From: UBA6120 sp964639215
Lineage (GTDB): Bacteria; Bacillota_I; Bacilli_A; RFN20; CAG-826
Direction: 5' to 3'
Assembly: GCA_964639215.1 (NCBI GenBank)
Contig: CAZXCV010000011.1
Coordinates: 1 to 47,992, forward strand
DNA: 47,992 nt
A program made the position numbers and the translations under genes. Below are positions 25,567 to 33,734 of this stretch, piece after piece (the stretch's first letter is position 1; every line of letters starts with the position of its first letter). The notes below the pieces were generated by a model. The model searched no databases. It was not told where the DNA came from and saw only the letters and a list, made by a program, of their open reading frames with translations.

Positions 25567-27453
25567 TTACTCGGGTTGGTTGTTTTTTTCAAATTTACTT
25601 GGACATTCGATGTGAATCGCTTCAAATAAATGGGCGATTAAATCTTGCGATTCACTCAGTAAATGCGTGGTCAACCAATCGAATTGTCGTGGATCGAAAT
25701 CGATTTCTTTTTTCGTATCAATAAAGATTTTTTCATTTTGAGTTCTCGTTTGATTCGTAGCGTCAATCAACAATTCTTCATAAAGTTTTTCACCTGGTCG
25801 TAATCCAATGATATCGATACGAATATCTTTGTGAGGAATAAAGCCCGCTTGTCGAATCATCTTTTCCGCTAGTTCCATAATGCGAATCGGTTTTCCCATA
25901 TCCAGCACGAATATTTCGCCACCTTTAGCGTAGGCGCCAGATTGTAAAATAAGACCAACGGCTTCGGGAATCGTCATGAAATACCGGGTGATACGTGGAT
26001 CAGTGACCGTTACCGGTCCCCCGGCTTCAATTTGCTTTTTAAATAGCGGAATCACACTGCCGTTACTAGCGAGCACGTTACCAAATCGGACTGAGGAGAA
26101 TGAGGTGATTGGTGACGTGGCATCAAAATGTTGGATGATCATCTCGGCAAATGCTTTGGTAGCGCCCATCACATTCGTGGGACGCACCGCTTTGTCAGTG
26201 GAAACAAGCACCATTTTCTGAGCCTTGTATTTATTGGCCATAAAGGCGACATTATAAGTTCCAATGATATTCGTTCTAATCGCTTCTTGTGGGCTATCTT
26301 CCATAAGTGGTACGTGTTTATAGGCCGCGGCATGGAAGACTAACTCAGGTTGATAAGTCGCAAATAATTGTTCGATTCTTTCAAAATTATAGGTCGAGCC
26401 AATTAACACCACACAAGGGACGTGTTGATGGTTTCGGATTGCAAATCTTTTTAACTCTTGTTGTAAGTCATAAATTCCATTTTCATAAATATCAAATAAT
26501 ATTAATTGTTTTGGTTCATATTCGTAGATTTGTCGTGTCAATTCTGATCCGATTGAACCACCCGCTCCTGTAATTAAAACTGTTTTACCATGAATGTATT
26601 GATGAATTTCTTCGTTTTTTAATGGGACGACATCACGCCCTAATAATTCGTGAATATCCACTTCAAGTAATTCGACTTTTTGATCGAGCGACAAATCAGA
26701 AATTAGTGGTAAACGTTTAATTTTAACGTTTTCCTGATCCATGTAGGTGAGAATTTCATATAATCGTTTTTTATCGAGATTGGCGATGGCAATGATCACT
26801 TCGACAACATTGTACTTCTTGATGAAGTCATGAATGCGACTAATCGGTCCATAGACGCGAACGCCAGAAAAAGAACTGCCGATCTTGTTAATGTCATCAT
26901 CGATAATCGCAACCACGTCATTATTCATTTTGTGGTTGTTGCGTATTTCATCAATAATCATTTTGCCACCGAGACCAGCCCCAATGATGAGTGTCGGTTT
27001 CAAATCCGTTGTTCGATCTTTTCTCACGACATACATATGGAGCATTCGTTTGGCAAAACGAACAGATATAAGCAAAAATGCTTCTGCAAACGCCAAGACA
27101 ATAAATTCCATCACTGACCATTCAGATACAGCGGGAACAAGTACCATTACCACATACGCTGCTAGTGTTGTGGCAATCGACACAATCCCGACTTTCATCG
27201 CATCAATCATGCTAAAGTGACTCGTAATAATCCGATAAATACCAGTAAAACTCAAGATTGCTAATTTGACAATGATGAGGCCGACATAAAAAATCAAAGT
27301 TGGAATGAACGCAGGATCGCTAATTGAACTATCGTCGAGTAGCATCAACGCGGATAAAAAGCCAAGTAGGATAAAATCAACGAACAAATGAAGCAACAGT
27401 TGTGTTTGCCGTGTGATTCGTGGAAATATTGTGATTTTTTCTTGTTTTTTCAT
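25567..27453 (-). CDS. Membrane UDP-GlcNAc 4,6-dehydratase-type enzyme (CapD/WbpM/PglF family)
   Basis: Four N-terminal membrane segments (about 18-130) are followed by a Rossmann-like domain with TLIIGAGLGGKMIIDEI and then the catalytic SDR domain. The NAD motif TGAGGSIG lies at 295-302. HAAAYKHVPLMEDSP, VSTDKAVRPTNVMGATK, SSVRFGNVLASNGSVIPLFKKQIEAGGPVTVTDP and RPGEKLYEEL are all diagnostic of the long CapD/WbpM/PglF/TviB-like dehydratases. They make UDP-4-keto-6-deoxy-HexNAc, the first step to rare amino sugars. Length 628 is typical. The start overlaps the glyA stop by one base (TAATG), so glyA and this gene are co-transcribed. It lies directly upstream of the Wzz-like gene, which has its own -10 box. 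Confidence 0.9.
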   Translation of the reverse strand: MKKQEKITIFPRITRQTQLLLHLFVDFILLGFLSALMLLDDSSISDPAFIPTLIFYVGLIIVKLAILSFTGIYRIITSHFSMIDAMKVGIVSIATTLAAYVVMVLVPAVSEWSVMEFIVLAFAEAFLLISVRFAKRMLHMYVVRKDRTTDLKPTLIIGAGLGGKMIIDEIRNNHKMNNDVVAIIDDDINKIGSSFSGVRVYGPISRIHDFIKKYNVVEVIIAIANLDKKRLYEILTYMDQENVKIKRLPLISDLSLDQKVELLEVDIHELLGRDVVPLKNEEIHQYIHGKTVLITGAGGSIGSELTRQIYEYEPKQLILFDIYENGIYDLQQELKRFAIRNHQHVPCVVLIGSTYNFERIEQLFATYQPELVFHAAAYKHVPLMEDSPQEAIRTNIIGTYNVAFMANKYKAQKMVLVSTDKAVRPTNVMGATKAFAEMIIQHFDATSPITSFSSVRFGNVLASNGSVIPLFKKQIEAGGPVTVTDPRITRYFMTIPEAVGLILQSGAYAKGGEIFVLDMGKPIRIMELAEKMIRQAGFIPHKDIRIDIIGLRPGEKLYEELLIDATNQTRTQNEKIFIDTKKEIDFDPRQFDWLTTHLLSESQDLIAHLFEAIHIECPSKFEKNNQPE

Positions 27454-28664
27454 TAGATGTCTTCAACGCGTTGCAGCTTATCAATTAAAGATTTGGTAAT
27501 TTTTATTGCTGCTTCTTTGGAAATGTTTCCCTTGAGATAGTCAAAGATTACACGACCAATCGTTTTTGCTCCTTCGATGTCTAGGCCCCGCGTCGTTGTT
27601 GCGGCAAAGCCAATCCGCACGCCAGAAGTGACCATCGGTTTTTCGGTATCTTTTGGAATCATATTTTTATTTAAAGTAATACCGATTTCTTCAACTTTAT
27701 CTTGTACATCGACGCCGGTCATCCCAAACGAGGCTTTAGTATCCATTAAAAACAAATGCGTCTCCGTGTCGCTGACACTAGCGCCAAGACGTTTTAATTC
27801 TGTGGCGCACGCTTTCGTGTTTTTCAAGACTTGGGCAACGTATTCTTTGAATGATGGCTCACTCGCTTCAATAAAACATTGCGCTTTGGCAGCGATAATA
27901 TGCATTAAAGGTCCGCCTTGCATTCCTGGAAACGTAGCACTGTTCACTTTTTTGGCGATATCTTCACGATTCGTTAAGATGAGACCGCCACGGGGACCAC
28001 GAATCGTCTTATGCGTCGTCGAAGTAACAACGTCAGCATCGGGGAATGGGCTCGGATGTAATCCTGCGGCCACAAGTCCCGAAATATGGGCAATATCAAC
28101 CATAAAATAGGCACCGATTTCACGGGCAATCGTGCCAAAAGCATGAAAATCAATTTGGTATGGATAAGCGGAAAATCCCGCGAGAATGAGTTGTGGTTTT
28201 TCTTTACGCGCTAACTCGTGCATCGCTTCATAATCAATCCGTCCATCATCCCCGAGGCGGTAGTGAACGACTTGGTAATATTTACCGCTGAAACTCACCG
28301 GGGAACCATGAGTAAGATGGCCACCTTCATCGAGCGCTAAAGTCATGATTTTATCGCCTGGTTTTAAAAGTGCGGCGTAAGCAATCATATTTGCAGAACT
28401 ACCACTATGAGGTTGCACGTTAGCATAGCGACACCCAAATAATGTGCAGGCTTTTTCGATTGCTAATTGCTCGACTTGATCGACAATATGGCAACCACCA
28501 TAATAACGTTTGCCAGGAAATCCTTCGGCGTATTTATTCGTTAAGACCGAGGCGCATAATGCTCGAATCTTTTTGCTGGTGAAATTCTCGCTGGCAATAA
28601 GTTCTAAACCATTGTTTTGACGAAGTGATTCAGCGGTAACAAACATGTCGAGTGGTGATTCCAT
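27453..28664 (-). CDS. glyA: Serine hydroxymethyltransferase
   Basis: PLP enzyme interconverting serine and glycine while charging tetrahydrofolate with a one-carbon unit. Motifs: ELIASENFTS near the N-terminus, KRYYGGC, NVQPHSGSSAN, MVDIAHISGLVAAG and the PLP lysine K219 in VTSTTHKTIRGPRGG. Length 403 is near the usual 410-420. A GAAAGG ribosome site precedes the ATG. It lies directly after tRNA-Gln and its terminator, and is coupled to the 4,6-dehydratase gene downstream, an unusual pairing. It connects functionally with the folate genes at 19069-21080. Confidence 0.96.
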   Translation of the reverse strand: MESPLDMFVTAESLRQNNGLELIASENFTSKKIRALCASVLTNKYAEGFPGKRYYGGCHIVDQVEQLAIEKACTLFGCRYANVQPHSGSSANMIAYAALLKPGDKIMTLALDEGGHLTHGSPVSFSGKYYQVVHYRLGDDGRIDYEAMHELARKEKPQLILAGFSAYPYQIDFHAFGTIAREIGAYFMVDIAHISGLVAAGLHPSPFPDADVVTSTTHKTIRGPRGGLILTNREDIAKKVNSATFPGMQGGPLMHIIAAKAQCFIEASEPSFKEYVAQVLKNTKACATELKRLGASVSDTETHLFLMDTKASFGMTGVDVQDKVEEIGITLNKNMIPKDTEKPMVTSGVRIGFAATTTRGLDIEGAKTIGRVIFDYLKGNISKEAAIKITKSLIDKLQRVEDI

Positions 28665-28690
28665 ACGGTAATACCTTTCAATTATTTTTA

Positions 28691-28714
28691 TAAAAAGGGA
28701 CGGGTGTGTCCCTT
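28691..28714 (-). terminator. Terminator downstream of tRNA-Gln
   Basis: On the minus strand the 6-bp stem AGGGAC/GTCCCT (28708-28713 with 28696-28701) with a 6-nt loop is followed by TTTTTA. It lies 10 nt after the tRNA 3' end and separates the tRNA transcript from glyA. Confidence 0.85.
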
Positions 28715-28723
28715 AGATTGCTT

Positions 28724-28798
28724 TGGCTGCCGAGAAAGGATTCGAACCTTTGCATGATTGGTTCAGAGCCAATTGACTTACCACTTGTCGACTCGGCA
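28724..28798 (-). tRNA. tRNA-Gln (anticodon CUG)
   Basis: On the minus strand an acceptor stem TGCCGAG/CTCGGCA (a U1-A72 pair, as usual for tRNA-Gln) encloses all parts. There is a D arm, an anticodon stem ATTGG/CCAAT with loop CTCTGAA (anticodon CTG at 28764-28766), and a T arm with GGTTCGAATCC. The discriminator is G and the 3' CCA is encoded (28724-28726). Total length is 75 nt including CCA. A terminator follows. Confidence 0.93.
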
Positions 28799-28834
28799 AA
28801 GCATTCATATACGTTATTTTACCACGTTAAATAT

Positions 28835-29950
28835 TTATTTAAATATTTGTTGTGGATTCGTAAAGTCTATTCCAAATTGCGTAGCGACTGGTTCGAGCGT
28901 TAATTGACCAAGATAGACATTAAGTCCGTGAAGAAGATGGATGTCTTTGAGTGCCATCGCGACACCATGATCGGCTAACTTCAAACCAAACGGCAATGTG
29001 GCGTTTCCAAGCGCTTCCGCGGATGTACGGGGAACAGCACCGGGCATATTGCCGACACAGTAGTGAATAATACCGTCAATCACATAAATTGGATCATCAT
29101 GATAAGTAATGTGGCTCGTTTCCGCACTCCCGCCTTGATCGATCGCGATGTCCACAAACACTGCGCCTGGCTTCATTAATTTTAAATGTTCACGTTTAAT
29201 GATTTTGGGAGCAGCCGCGCCAGCGACAAGCACACCCGAGATGACAAGATCTGCAAGCTTAATCGCTTTCAGTACATTAGCCTCATTACTCGGCCATACT
29301 TCAAGTTGTGCCGGATATTGAGTGATCATCGTTTCAAGATACTGCGTGTATTTATCAATCGCAATGACGTGGGCTTGCATGCCAAGTGCCATTGCCATTG
29401 CATTGCGACCACTAACACCACCGGCGCCAATAATCACAACCGTTGCTGGTTTCACAGTTTCGGTTCCACCAAGTAAGACACCCCGGCCACCATATTCTTT
29501 TTCTAAGTATTTAGCGCCTTCTTGGACCGAGAGACGTCCTGCCACTTCCGACATCGGTTTTAAGCATGGGAGTTTATTTTGTTCATCGGTAATTGTTTCA
29601 TAAGCGACACCAATCACTTTTTGACGCAACATTGCCTCAGTTAACTCTTTTGAAGCGGCTAAATGCAAATACGTAAAAATGATTTGGCCTTCCCTCATTA
29701 ATGAGTATTCTGGTGGTAATGGTTCTTTGACCTTGATGATCATGTCGACCTTGGCATAGACATCTTCAATCGTCGCTAGCAATTGACATCCAGCATCGAG
29801 GTATTCTTGATCGGTAAATCCCGCGCCAATGCCAGCGCCAGCTTGGATATATACCTTGTGACCGTGAGTCACGTATTGATGAGCGTGCTGTGGAATCAGT
29901 CCGACGCGATACTCGTGTTTTTTAATTTCTGTTGGGACACCAATAATCAT
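28835..29950 (-). CDS. ald: Alanine dehydrogenase
   Basis: NAD-dependent deamination of L-alanine to pyruvate and ammonia, or the reverse. N-terminal GVPTEIKKHEYRVGL, substrate-site K75 in IIKVKEPLP and H96 in TYLHLA, then VVIIGAGGVSGRNAMAMALGMQAHVIAID for NAD, and GGSAETSH and VGNMPGAVPRTSAEALGNAT near the C-terminus. Length 371 is exactly normal. AAAGGAG lies 7 nt before the ATG. The gene has a leader of about 190 nt with hairpins and a promoter containing a 15-nt palindrome, so its expression is probably regulated both at initiation and in the leader. Confidence 0.96.
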   Translation of the reverse strand: MIIGVPTEIKKHEYRVGLIPQHAHQYVTHGHKVYIQAGAGIGAGFTDQEYLDAGCQLLATIEDVYAKVDMIIKVKEPLPPEYSLMREGQIIFTYLHLAASKELTEAMLRQKVIGVAYETITDEQNKLPCLKPMSEVAGRLSVQEGAKYLEKEYGGRGVLLGGTETVKPATVVIIGAGGVSGRNAMAMALGMQAHVIAIDKYTQYLETMITQYPAQLEVWPSNEANVLKAIKLADLVISGVLVAGAAAPKIIKREHLKLMKPGAVFVDIAIDQGGSAETSHITYHDDPIYVIDGIIHYCVGNMPGAVPRTSAEALGNATLPFGLKLADHGVAMALKDIHLLHGLNVYLGQLTLEPVATQFGIDFTNPQQIFK

Positions 29951-30009
29951 ATTTGACTCCTTTATAAAAACCCCATGGGGTATTTAAGCACTGATATCGT
30001 CTCGTAAGT

Positions 30010-30066
30010 AAAAAACCGCCTAAGAATTAAATTCAATCAGCGGTTCAAATATCGCCAGCTAGGCGG
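30010..30066 (-). promoter_or_regulatory. ald leader: terminator-like hairpin with a competing helix
   Basis: On the minus strand, AACCGC (30045-30040) pairs with GCGGTT (30019-30014) followed by six Ts, as in an intrinsic terminator placed 60 nt before the ald start. Upstream, CCGCCTA (30066-30060) is perfectly complementary to TAGGCGG (30022-30016), which overlaps the terminator 3' arm, so the two helices exclude each other. A short frame of 18 codons (30101-30045) ends on the terminator 5' arm but lacks a ribosome site. I know no riboswitch class that matches; there is no T-box sequence. Confidence 0.5.
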
Positions 30067-30146
30067 GGAAATTGTTTTTTGATGAGGTACATTTGTTTCA
30101 TGATATTAACTAAGTAAATATTTTAAGACACCAATGGTCATAGAGC

Positions 30147-30175
30147 AATATTTTCTCATCAATAATTGATGTCAA
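30147..30175 (-). promoter_or_regulatory. ald promoter with palindromic operator
   Basis: On the minus strand a perfect TTGACA (30175-30170) is followed after 17 nt by AATATT (30152-30147; four of six bases match TATAAT). The spacer is almost filled by a perfect palindrome CATCAAT-T-ATTGATG (30157-30171). The -35 box overlaps the stop codon of the upstream SDR gene. Confidence 0.55.
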
Positions 30176-31179
30176 TCGACTTTCATTTTTTCTAATTTAC
30201 GGCCGTTTAGCACTTCAAGAGATTGATGAATTGAACTAGCGATTGCAAGATGAATGTCGTCGGGCTTGACACCGAGATCAGCAGCACCTTCACTTTTATT
30301 GATAAAGAGGCGATTAGTCATCACTGGTGTGAATTTTTTTATAATTAACCCGGATTCGAGCCCTGGTTTTTTTCTTCGTTTATCAATGAGCTGAACACCA
30401 AGATGGTAAATCCAGTTAGGAATTGTCACAATTGGTCGGTCAATGTTGCTGTAACGATGGAATAACGTTAACATTTGGCGCCAGGTCATGTTGTAATAAC
30501 CAATTGGATAGACGTTTCCTCCAACATTTTTATTAAGCGCACCGACGATTGCTTGACCGACTTGTCTAACCGTAACCATGGCCGTACCACCACGGGGGTA
30601 GTACGTGCGGTGTTTCATTGCTAAAATCTGTTCCATCAAAATCGTCCAAACTGGTTCTCGTCCAGGTTGCGTCCCGAAAATATATGGTAGTTCTAGGATG
30701 GCAATATCCATCAATCCGTCTTCAGCAAAAGACAAAGCACATTTACTTTGGTCAATGCGTGAGCGAATGTATGGATGAATTTCTAAATGCCAAGCTGGAT
30801 GATGGCGATGAGCATACGTGAAATAGGAACCGAGAATCACAGCGCTGCGGACGCCAGCTTGTTTGGCTAAAGTCAATAATCGTTCTAGCGCCGATACGTT
30901 GTACTGATGATAAAAAGCCGCGATTGGTGGCTTACCAGAAACCCGCTCATCAACTCCGGCCGCAAAGACAAGCGCTTGCACTTGCGTTAATAACTTGAGC
31001 AATTCATTGTCATCCATTGAAATATAGTTCTCATAGATGACTTCATAATTATCTGGCAAAACCACGCCTTCTGGTAAAGGTGGTAATGCCAACCCAATCA
31101 CTCGATGCCGTTTTGCATTTAGTTGTCGTGCGGCTTCAAGACCTAAAAGTCCGGTACCACCAATAATTAAAATTGTCAT
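30172..31179 (-). CDS. Atypical NAD(P)-dependent epimerase/dehydratase-like protein (SDR)
   Basis: Extended SDR fold with an N-terminal IIGGTGLLG nucleotide-binding motif and LVFAAGVDER at the end of the fourth strand. ILGSYFTYA stands at the serine position, and ELPYIFGTQPGREPVW follows. The usual catalytic YxxxK is not evident; the matching segment reads HPYIRSRIDQSK, so catalysis may be altered or lost. The C-terminal part has no family I can name. It overlaps the GH3 gene upstream by 4 nt, so it is probably co-expressed with it. Length 335 is normal for an extended SDR. Substrate unknown. Confidence 0.75.
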   Translation of the reverse strand: MTILIIGGTGLLGLEAARQLNAKRHRVIGLALPPLPEGVVLPDNYEVIYENYISMDDNELLKLLTQVQALVFAAGVDERVSGKPPIAAFYHQYNVSALERLLTLAKQAGVRSAVILGSYFTYAHRHHPAWHLEIHPYIRSRIDQSKCALSFAEDGLMDIAILELPYIFGTQPGREPVWTILMEQILAMKHRTYYPRGGTAMVTVRQVGQAIVGALNKNVGGNVYPIGYYNMTWRQMLTLFHRYSNIDRPIVTIPNWIYHLGVQLIDKRRKKPGLESGLIIKKFTPVMTNRLFINKSEGAADLGVKPDDIHLAIASSIHQSLEVLNGRKLEKMKVD

Positions 31180-33578
31180 GAGGGATTATTAATTGGGTAA
31201 AGATCCGTTTTATTTAGAAGCTGCTTCTGTTTTTTTAAATCAGCTCGAAGCGCTTTTAAACCTTTGAATAAATGGCCTTGTATCAATAAAATAATAGCGT
31301 TAACGCCTTCTAATGATAATTTACCATTTGAGAAAGACGCTAGTTGTCTGATTGGCATCATGATTGCTGATTGTCGAACCATTTTTTTCACGGTCTTACT
31401 GTTCGATTTTGGGACCATTGACGTCGCTCCGAGTTTAATTGCTTGATATAAAATGAAGCCGACTAAACTAACGGATCGCGCATCATAAAACGTAGCGGCT
31501 CCATCGATCGTTTTTCGAGTATAACGCGTATTTATTTCTGGTAATCGCTGTTCAGTTATTTTGGTGATTTTTACTTGTTTATTAGTAATCGTCATCGTTT
31601 TTGGAATGACATAGACAACGTCACTAATGCGAATATCCCGTGATGAACTACCAATATATAATTTAAAATCGCCACCGGTAACTGCCCAATCATCAATTTT
31701 CTCGTGATAGAAACGGAAAGCATCGTATGTTAAGGTCATCATCACAACTTTTGTTTCATGTGGTTCGAGCCAAACTTTTTGAAATTCCTTAAGACCGCTG
31801 CTAGCTCGGTCAATAATGGGTCGCATTTCACCAACATAAAGTTGCACGACTTCGGCTCCGCGATGTTCGCTGATGTTTGTGATTTCAACTGTGATCTTCA
31901 TCTCATTCTTATCTAATAAATTGTTTTCGATAATGAGATTTCGATATCTAAAATTCGAATAACTCATCCCATGACCGAAAGGAAATAAGACATCGAGTCG
32001 GGATTTATCGAAGTGGCGGTAGCCGACATAGATCCCTTCTTTATATGCAACGTGCTTTGGTCCCATCGGAAAATAAGGGGCACTCGCATGATCTTCAAGT
32101 TTCTTGGGGAAAGTTTCTGCGAGTTTTCCACTAGGATTCGCTAATCCAAACAGTAATTCATAAGTGGCTTCACCACATACTTCTCCAGCTAGATACATAT
32201 TTAAAATTGCCTTGACATCATTGATGAAGGGCATAATCACAGGGGCGCCTAGCGAGAGCACAACCACAATATTTTGATGAACTTTTTTTAAAACTTTCAG
32301 TAATCTTAATTGATCGGATGGTAGATTTAAGTGTGTGCGGTCAAATCCCTCTGATTCATATTCTTCGGTCAACCCCATGAATAAAATAATGACATCTTTG
32401 TCTTTGGCGACTAGAAGCGCTTCTTTAATTTTCCGTGGTCCGTATTTACCATAACCTGGTGCATATTCATATTTGATATTTGCGGCATCAAGCGCCGCAG
32501 TGAATGATACGAGTTTTCGTGGATTCACCTGAGAAGAACCGCTTCCTTGATAACGAGGAAAGTGTGCGAGTTCACCAATCACGGCGATTGATTGGTGATT
32601 GCTGATTGGTAAAATACCCTCATTTTTCAAAAGTACGGCACTTTCAAGGGCTACTTGTTTAGCGATTGCGTGTCCTTGTTCATAGTCATACGCTTGCTTT
32701 TTATATTTTCGACGATTTGACAAACAACCTTCGATGACTTGCAAGACATTCGTAACGGCACGATCAAGTTCTTCGATTGATAGCTGCTCATTTTCAATTG
32801 CTGTAACGATGGCTAAATCATTAAGACCATTACTTGAAGGCATTTCTAAATCAAGACCGGCGCGGACTCCTTCGACCCGTGAGACAACCGCTCCCCAATC
32901 GGATACCACTAACCCTTGATATCCCCATTGTTTTCTTAGCAAATCACTCAATAACCAACGATTTTCACTCGCCTGAACGCCATTGATGAGATTATAACTG
33001 GCCATAACCGTTGTTGGTTTGGCATCTTTCACTGCTTTTTCAAATGGCAGTAAATATATTTCTCGCATTGCACGGATGCCAACTTCACTACTAATTGTCA
33101 TTCTTCGAAATTCTTGATTATTAAGGGCAAAGTGTTTGAGTGATGTACCAACCCCTTGCTCTTGGACACCATTGATGAATGCTGTGGCTATCTTTGAGGC
33201 AACAACAGGATCTTCAGAGAAGTATTCAAAATTGCGACCACCAAGCGGGCTACGCTTAATATTGACACCTGGTCCGAGTACGATGTCGACGCCTTGATCA
33301 CGGGCTTCAAGTGCAAGCGCGTTACCCATCGTTTTGATCAGATCAGGATTCCAAGTACTGGCCTGATTAACAGGTAAAGGAAAACATGTCGCTGGTTGTG
33401 AAGGAGCTAAAAATTTTCCACCTGGTAATTCTTTGCGTAAACCAGTTGGACCATCGGCCATTTTTACGCTTGGAATGCCTAGTCGGGCGATTGGTGTTGT
33501 CTCCCAGTTGTTGATACCAGATAGGAGCGCTGCTTTTTCTTTAATTGTTAACTCATTTAATAACTTCTTAATGTTCAT
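31176..33578 (-). CDS. Beta-glucosidase-type glycoside hydrolase family 3
   Basis: Retaining exo-glycosidase, most likely a beta-glucosidase, without a signal peptide. N-terminal barrel: KMADGPTGLR, GPGVNIKRSPLGGRNFEYFSEDP and KHFALNNQE, with nucleophile D227 in VVSDWGAV. The C-terminal alpha/beta domain (about 300-530) contains GSGSSQVNP and the GLTEEYESEGFDR loop expected to carry the acid/base. A fibronectin III-like domain (about 565-650) follows. A C-terminal extension of about 140 residues includes IRQLASFSNGKLSLEGVNAI, a segment I have seen in other Firmicute GH3 proteins. It is divergent from a GPH symporter that may import its substrate. Confidence 0.92.
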   Translation of the reverse strand: MNIKKLLNELTIKEKAALLSGINNWETTPIARLGIPSVKMADGPTGLRKELPGGKFLAPSQPATCFPLPVNQASTWNPDLIKTMGNALALEARDQGVDIVLGPGVNIKRSPLGGRNFEYFSEDPVVASKIATAFINGVQEQGVGTSLKHFALNNQEFRRMTISSEVGIRAMREIYLLPFEKAVKDAKPTTVMASYNLINGVQASENRWLLSDLLRKQWGYQGLVVSDWGAVVSRVEGVRAGLDLEMPSSNGLNDLAIVTAIENEQLSIEELDRAVTNVLQVIEGCLSNRRKYKKQAYDYEQGHAIAKQVALESAVLLKNEGILPISNHQSIAVIGELAHFPRYQGSGSSQVNPRKLVSFTAALDAANIKYEYAPGYGKYGPRKIKEALLVAKDKDVIILFMGLTEEYESEGFDRTHLNLPSDQLRLLKVLKKVHQNIVVVLSLGAPVIMPFINDVKAILNMYLAGEVCGEATYELLFGLANPSGKLAETFPKKLEDHASAPYFPMGPKHVAYKEGIYVGYRHFDKSRLDVLFPFGHGMSYSNFRYRNLIIENNLLDKNEMKITVEITNISEHRGAEVVQLYVGEMRPIIDRASSGLKEFQKVWLEPHETKVVMMTLTYDAFRFYHEKIDDWAVTGGDFKLYIGSSSRDIRISDVVYVIPKTMTITNKQVKITKITEQRLPEINTRYTRKTIDGAATFYDARSVSLVGFILYQAIKLGATSMVPKSNSKTVKKMVRQSAIMMPIRQLASFSNGKLSLEGVNAIILLIQGHLFKGLKALRADLKKQKQLLNKTDLYPINNPS

Positions 33579-33734
33579 GAAAATATTATAGTATGAAACT
33601 GATTCATAAATAAAAATTATGTAGTCATCTCGTCACATTATCAAAACGAACAACCATTTACGATTGCTAAATCGAACACTACTCCCTTAAAATGATGATA
33701 ACTAAGCCCACACGGGGAGATTGGAACAAACACT

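Noticed and set aside
29951..30140. T-box or glycine riboswitch for ald
   Set aside because: The T-box consensus before the terminator and the paired glycine-aptamer motifs are both absent, so I report only an unclassified leader.
31176..31600. C-terminal extension of the GH3 enzyme as a novel domain
   Set aside because: Similar tails with an LASFSNGKLS-type segment occur in other Firmicute GH3 proteins, so it is unlikely to be new.
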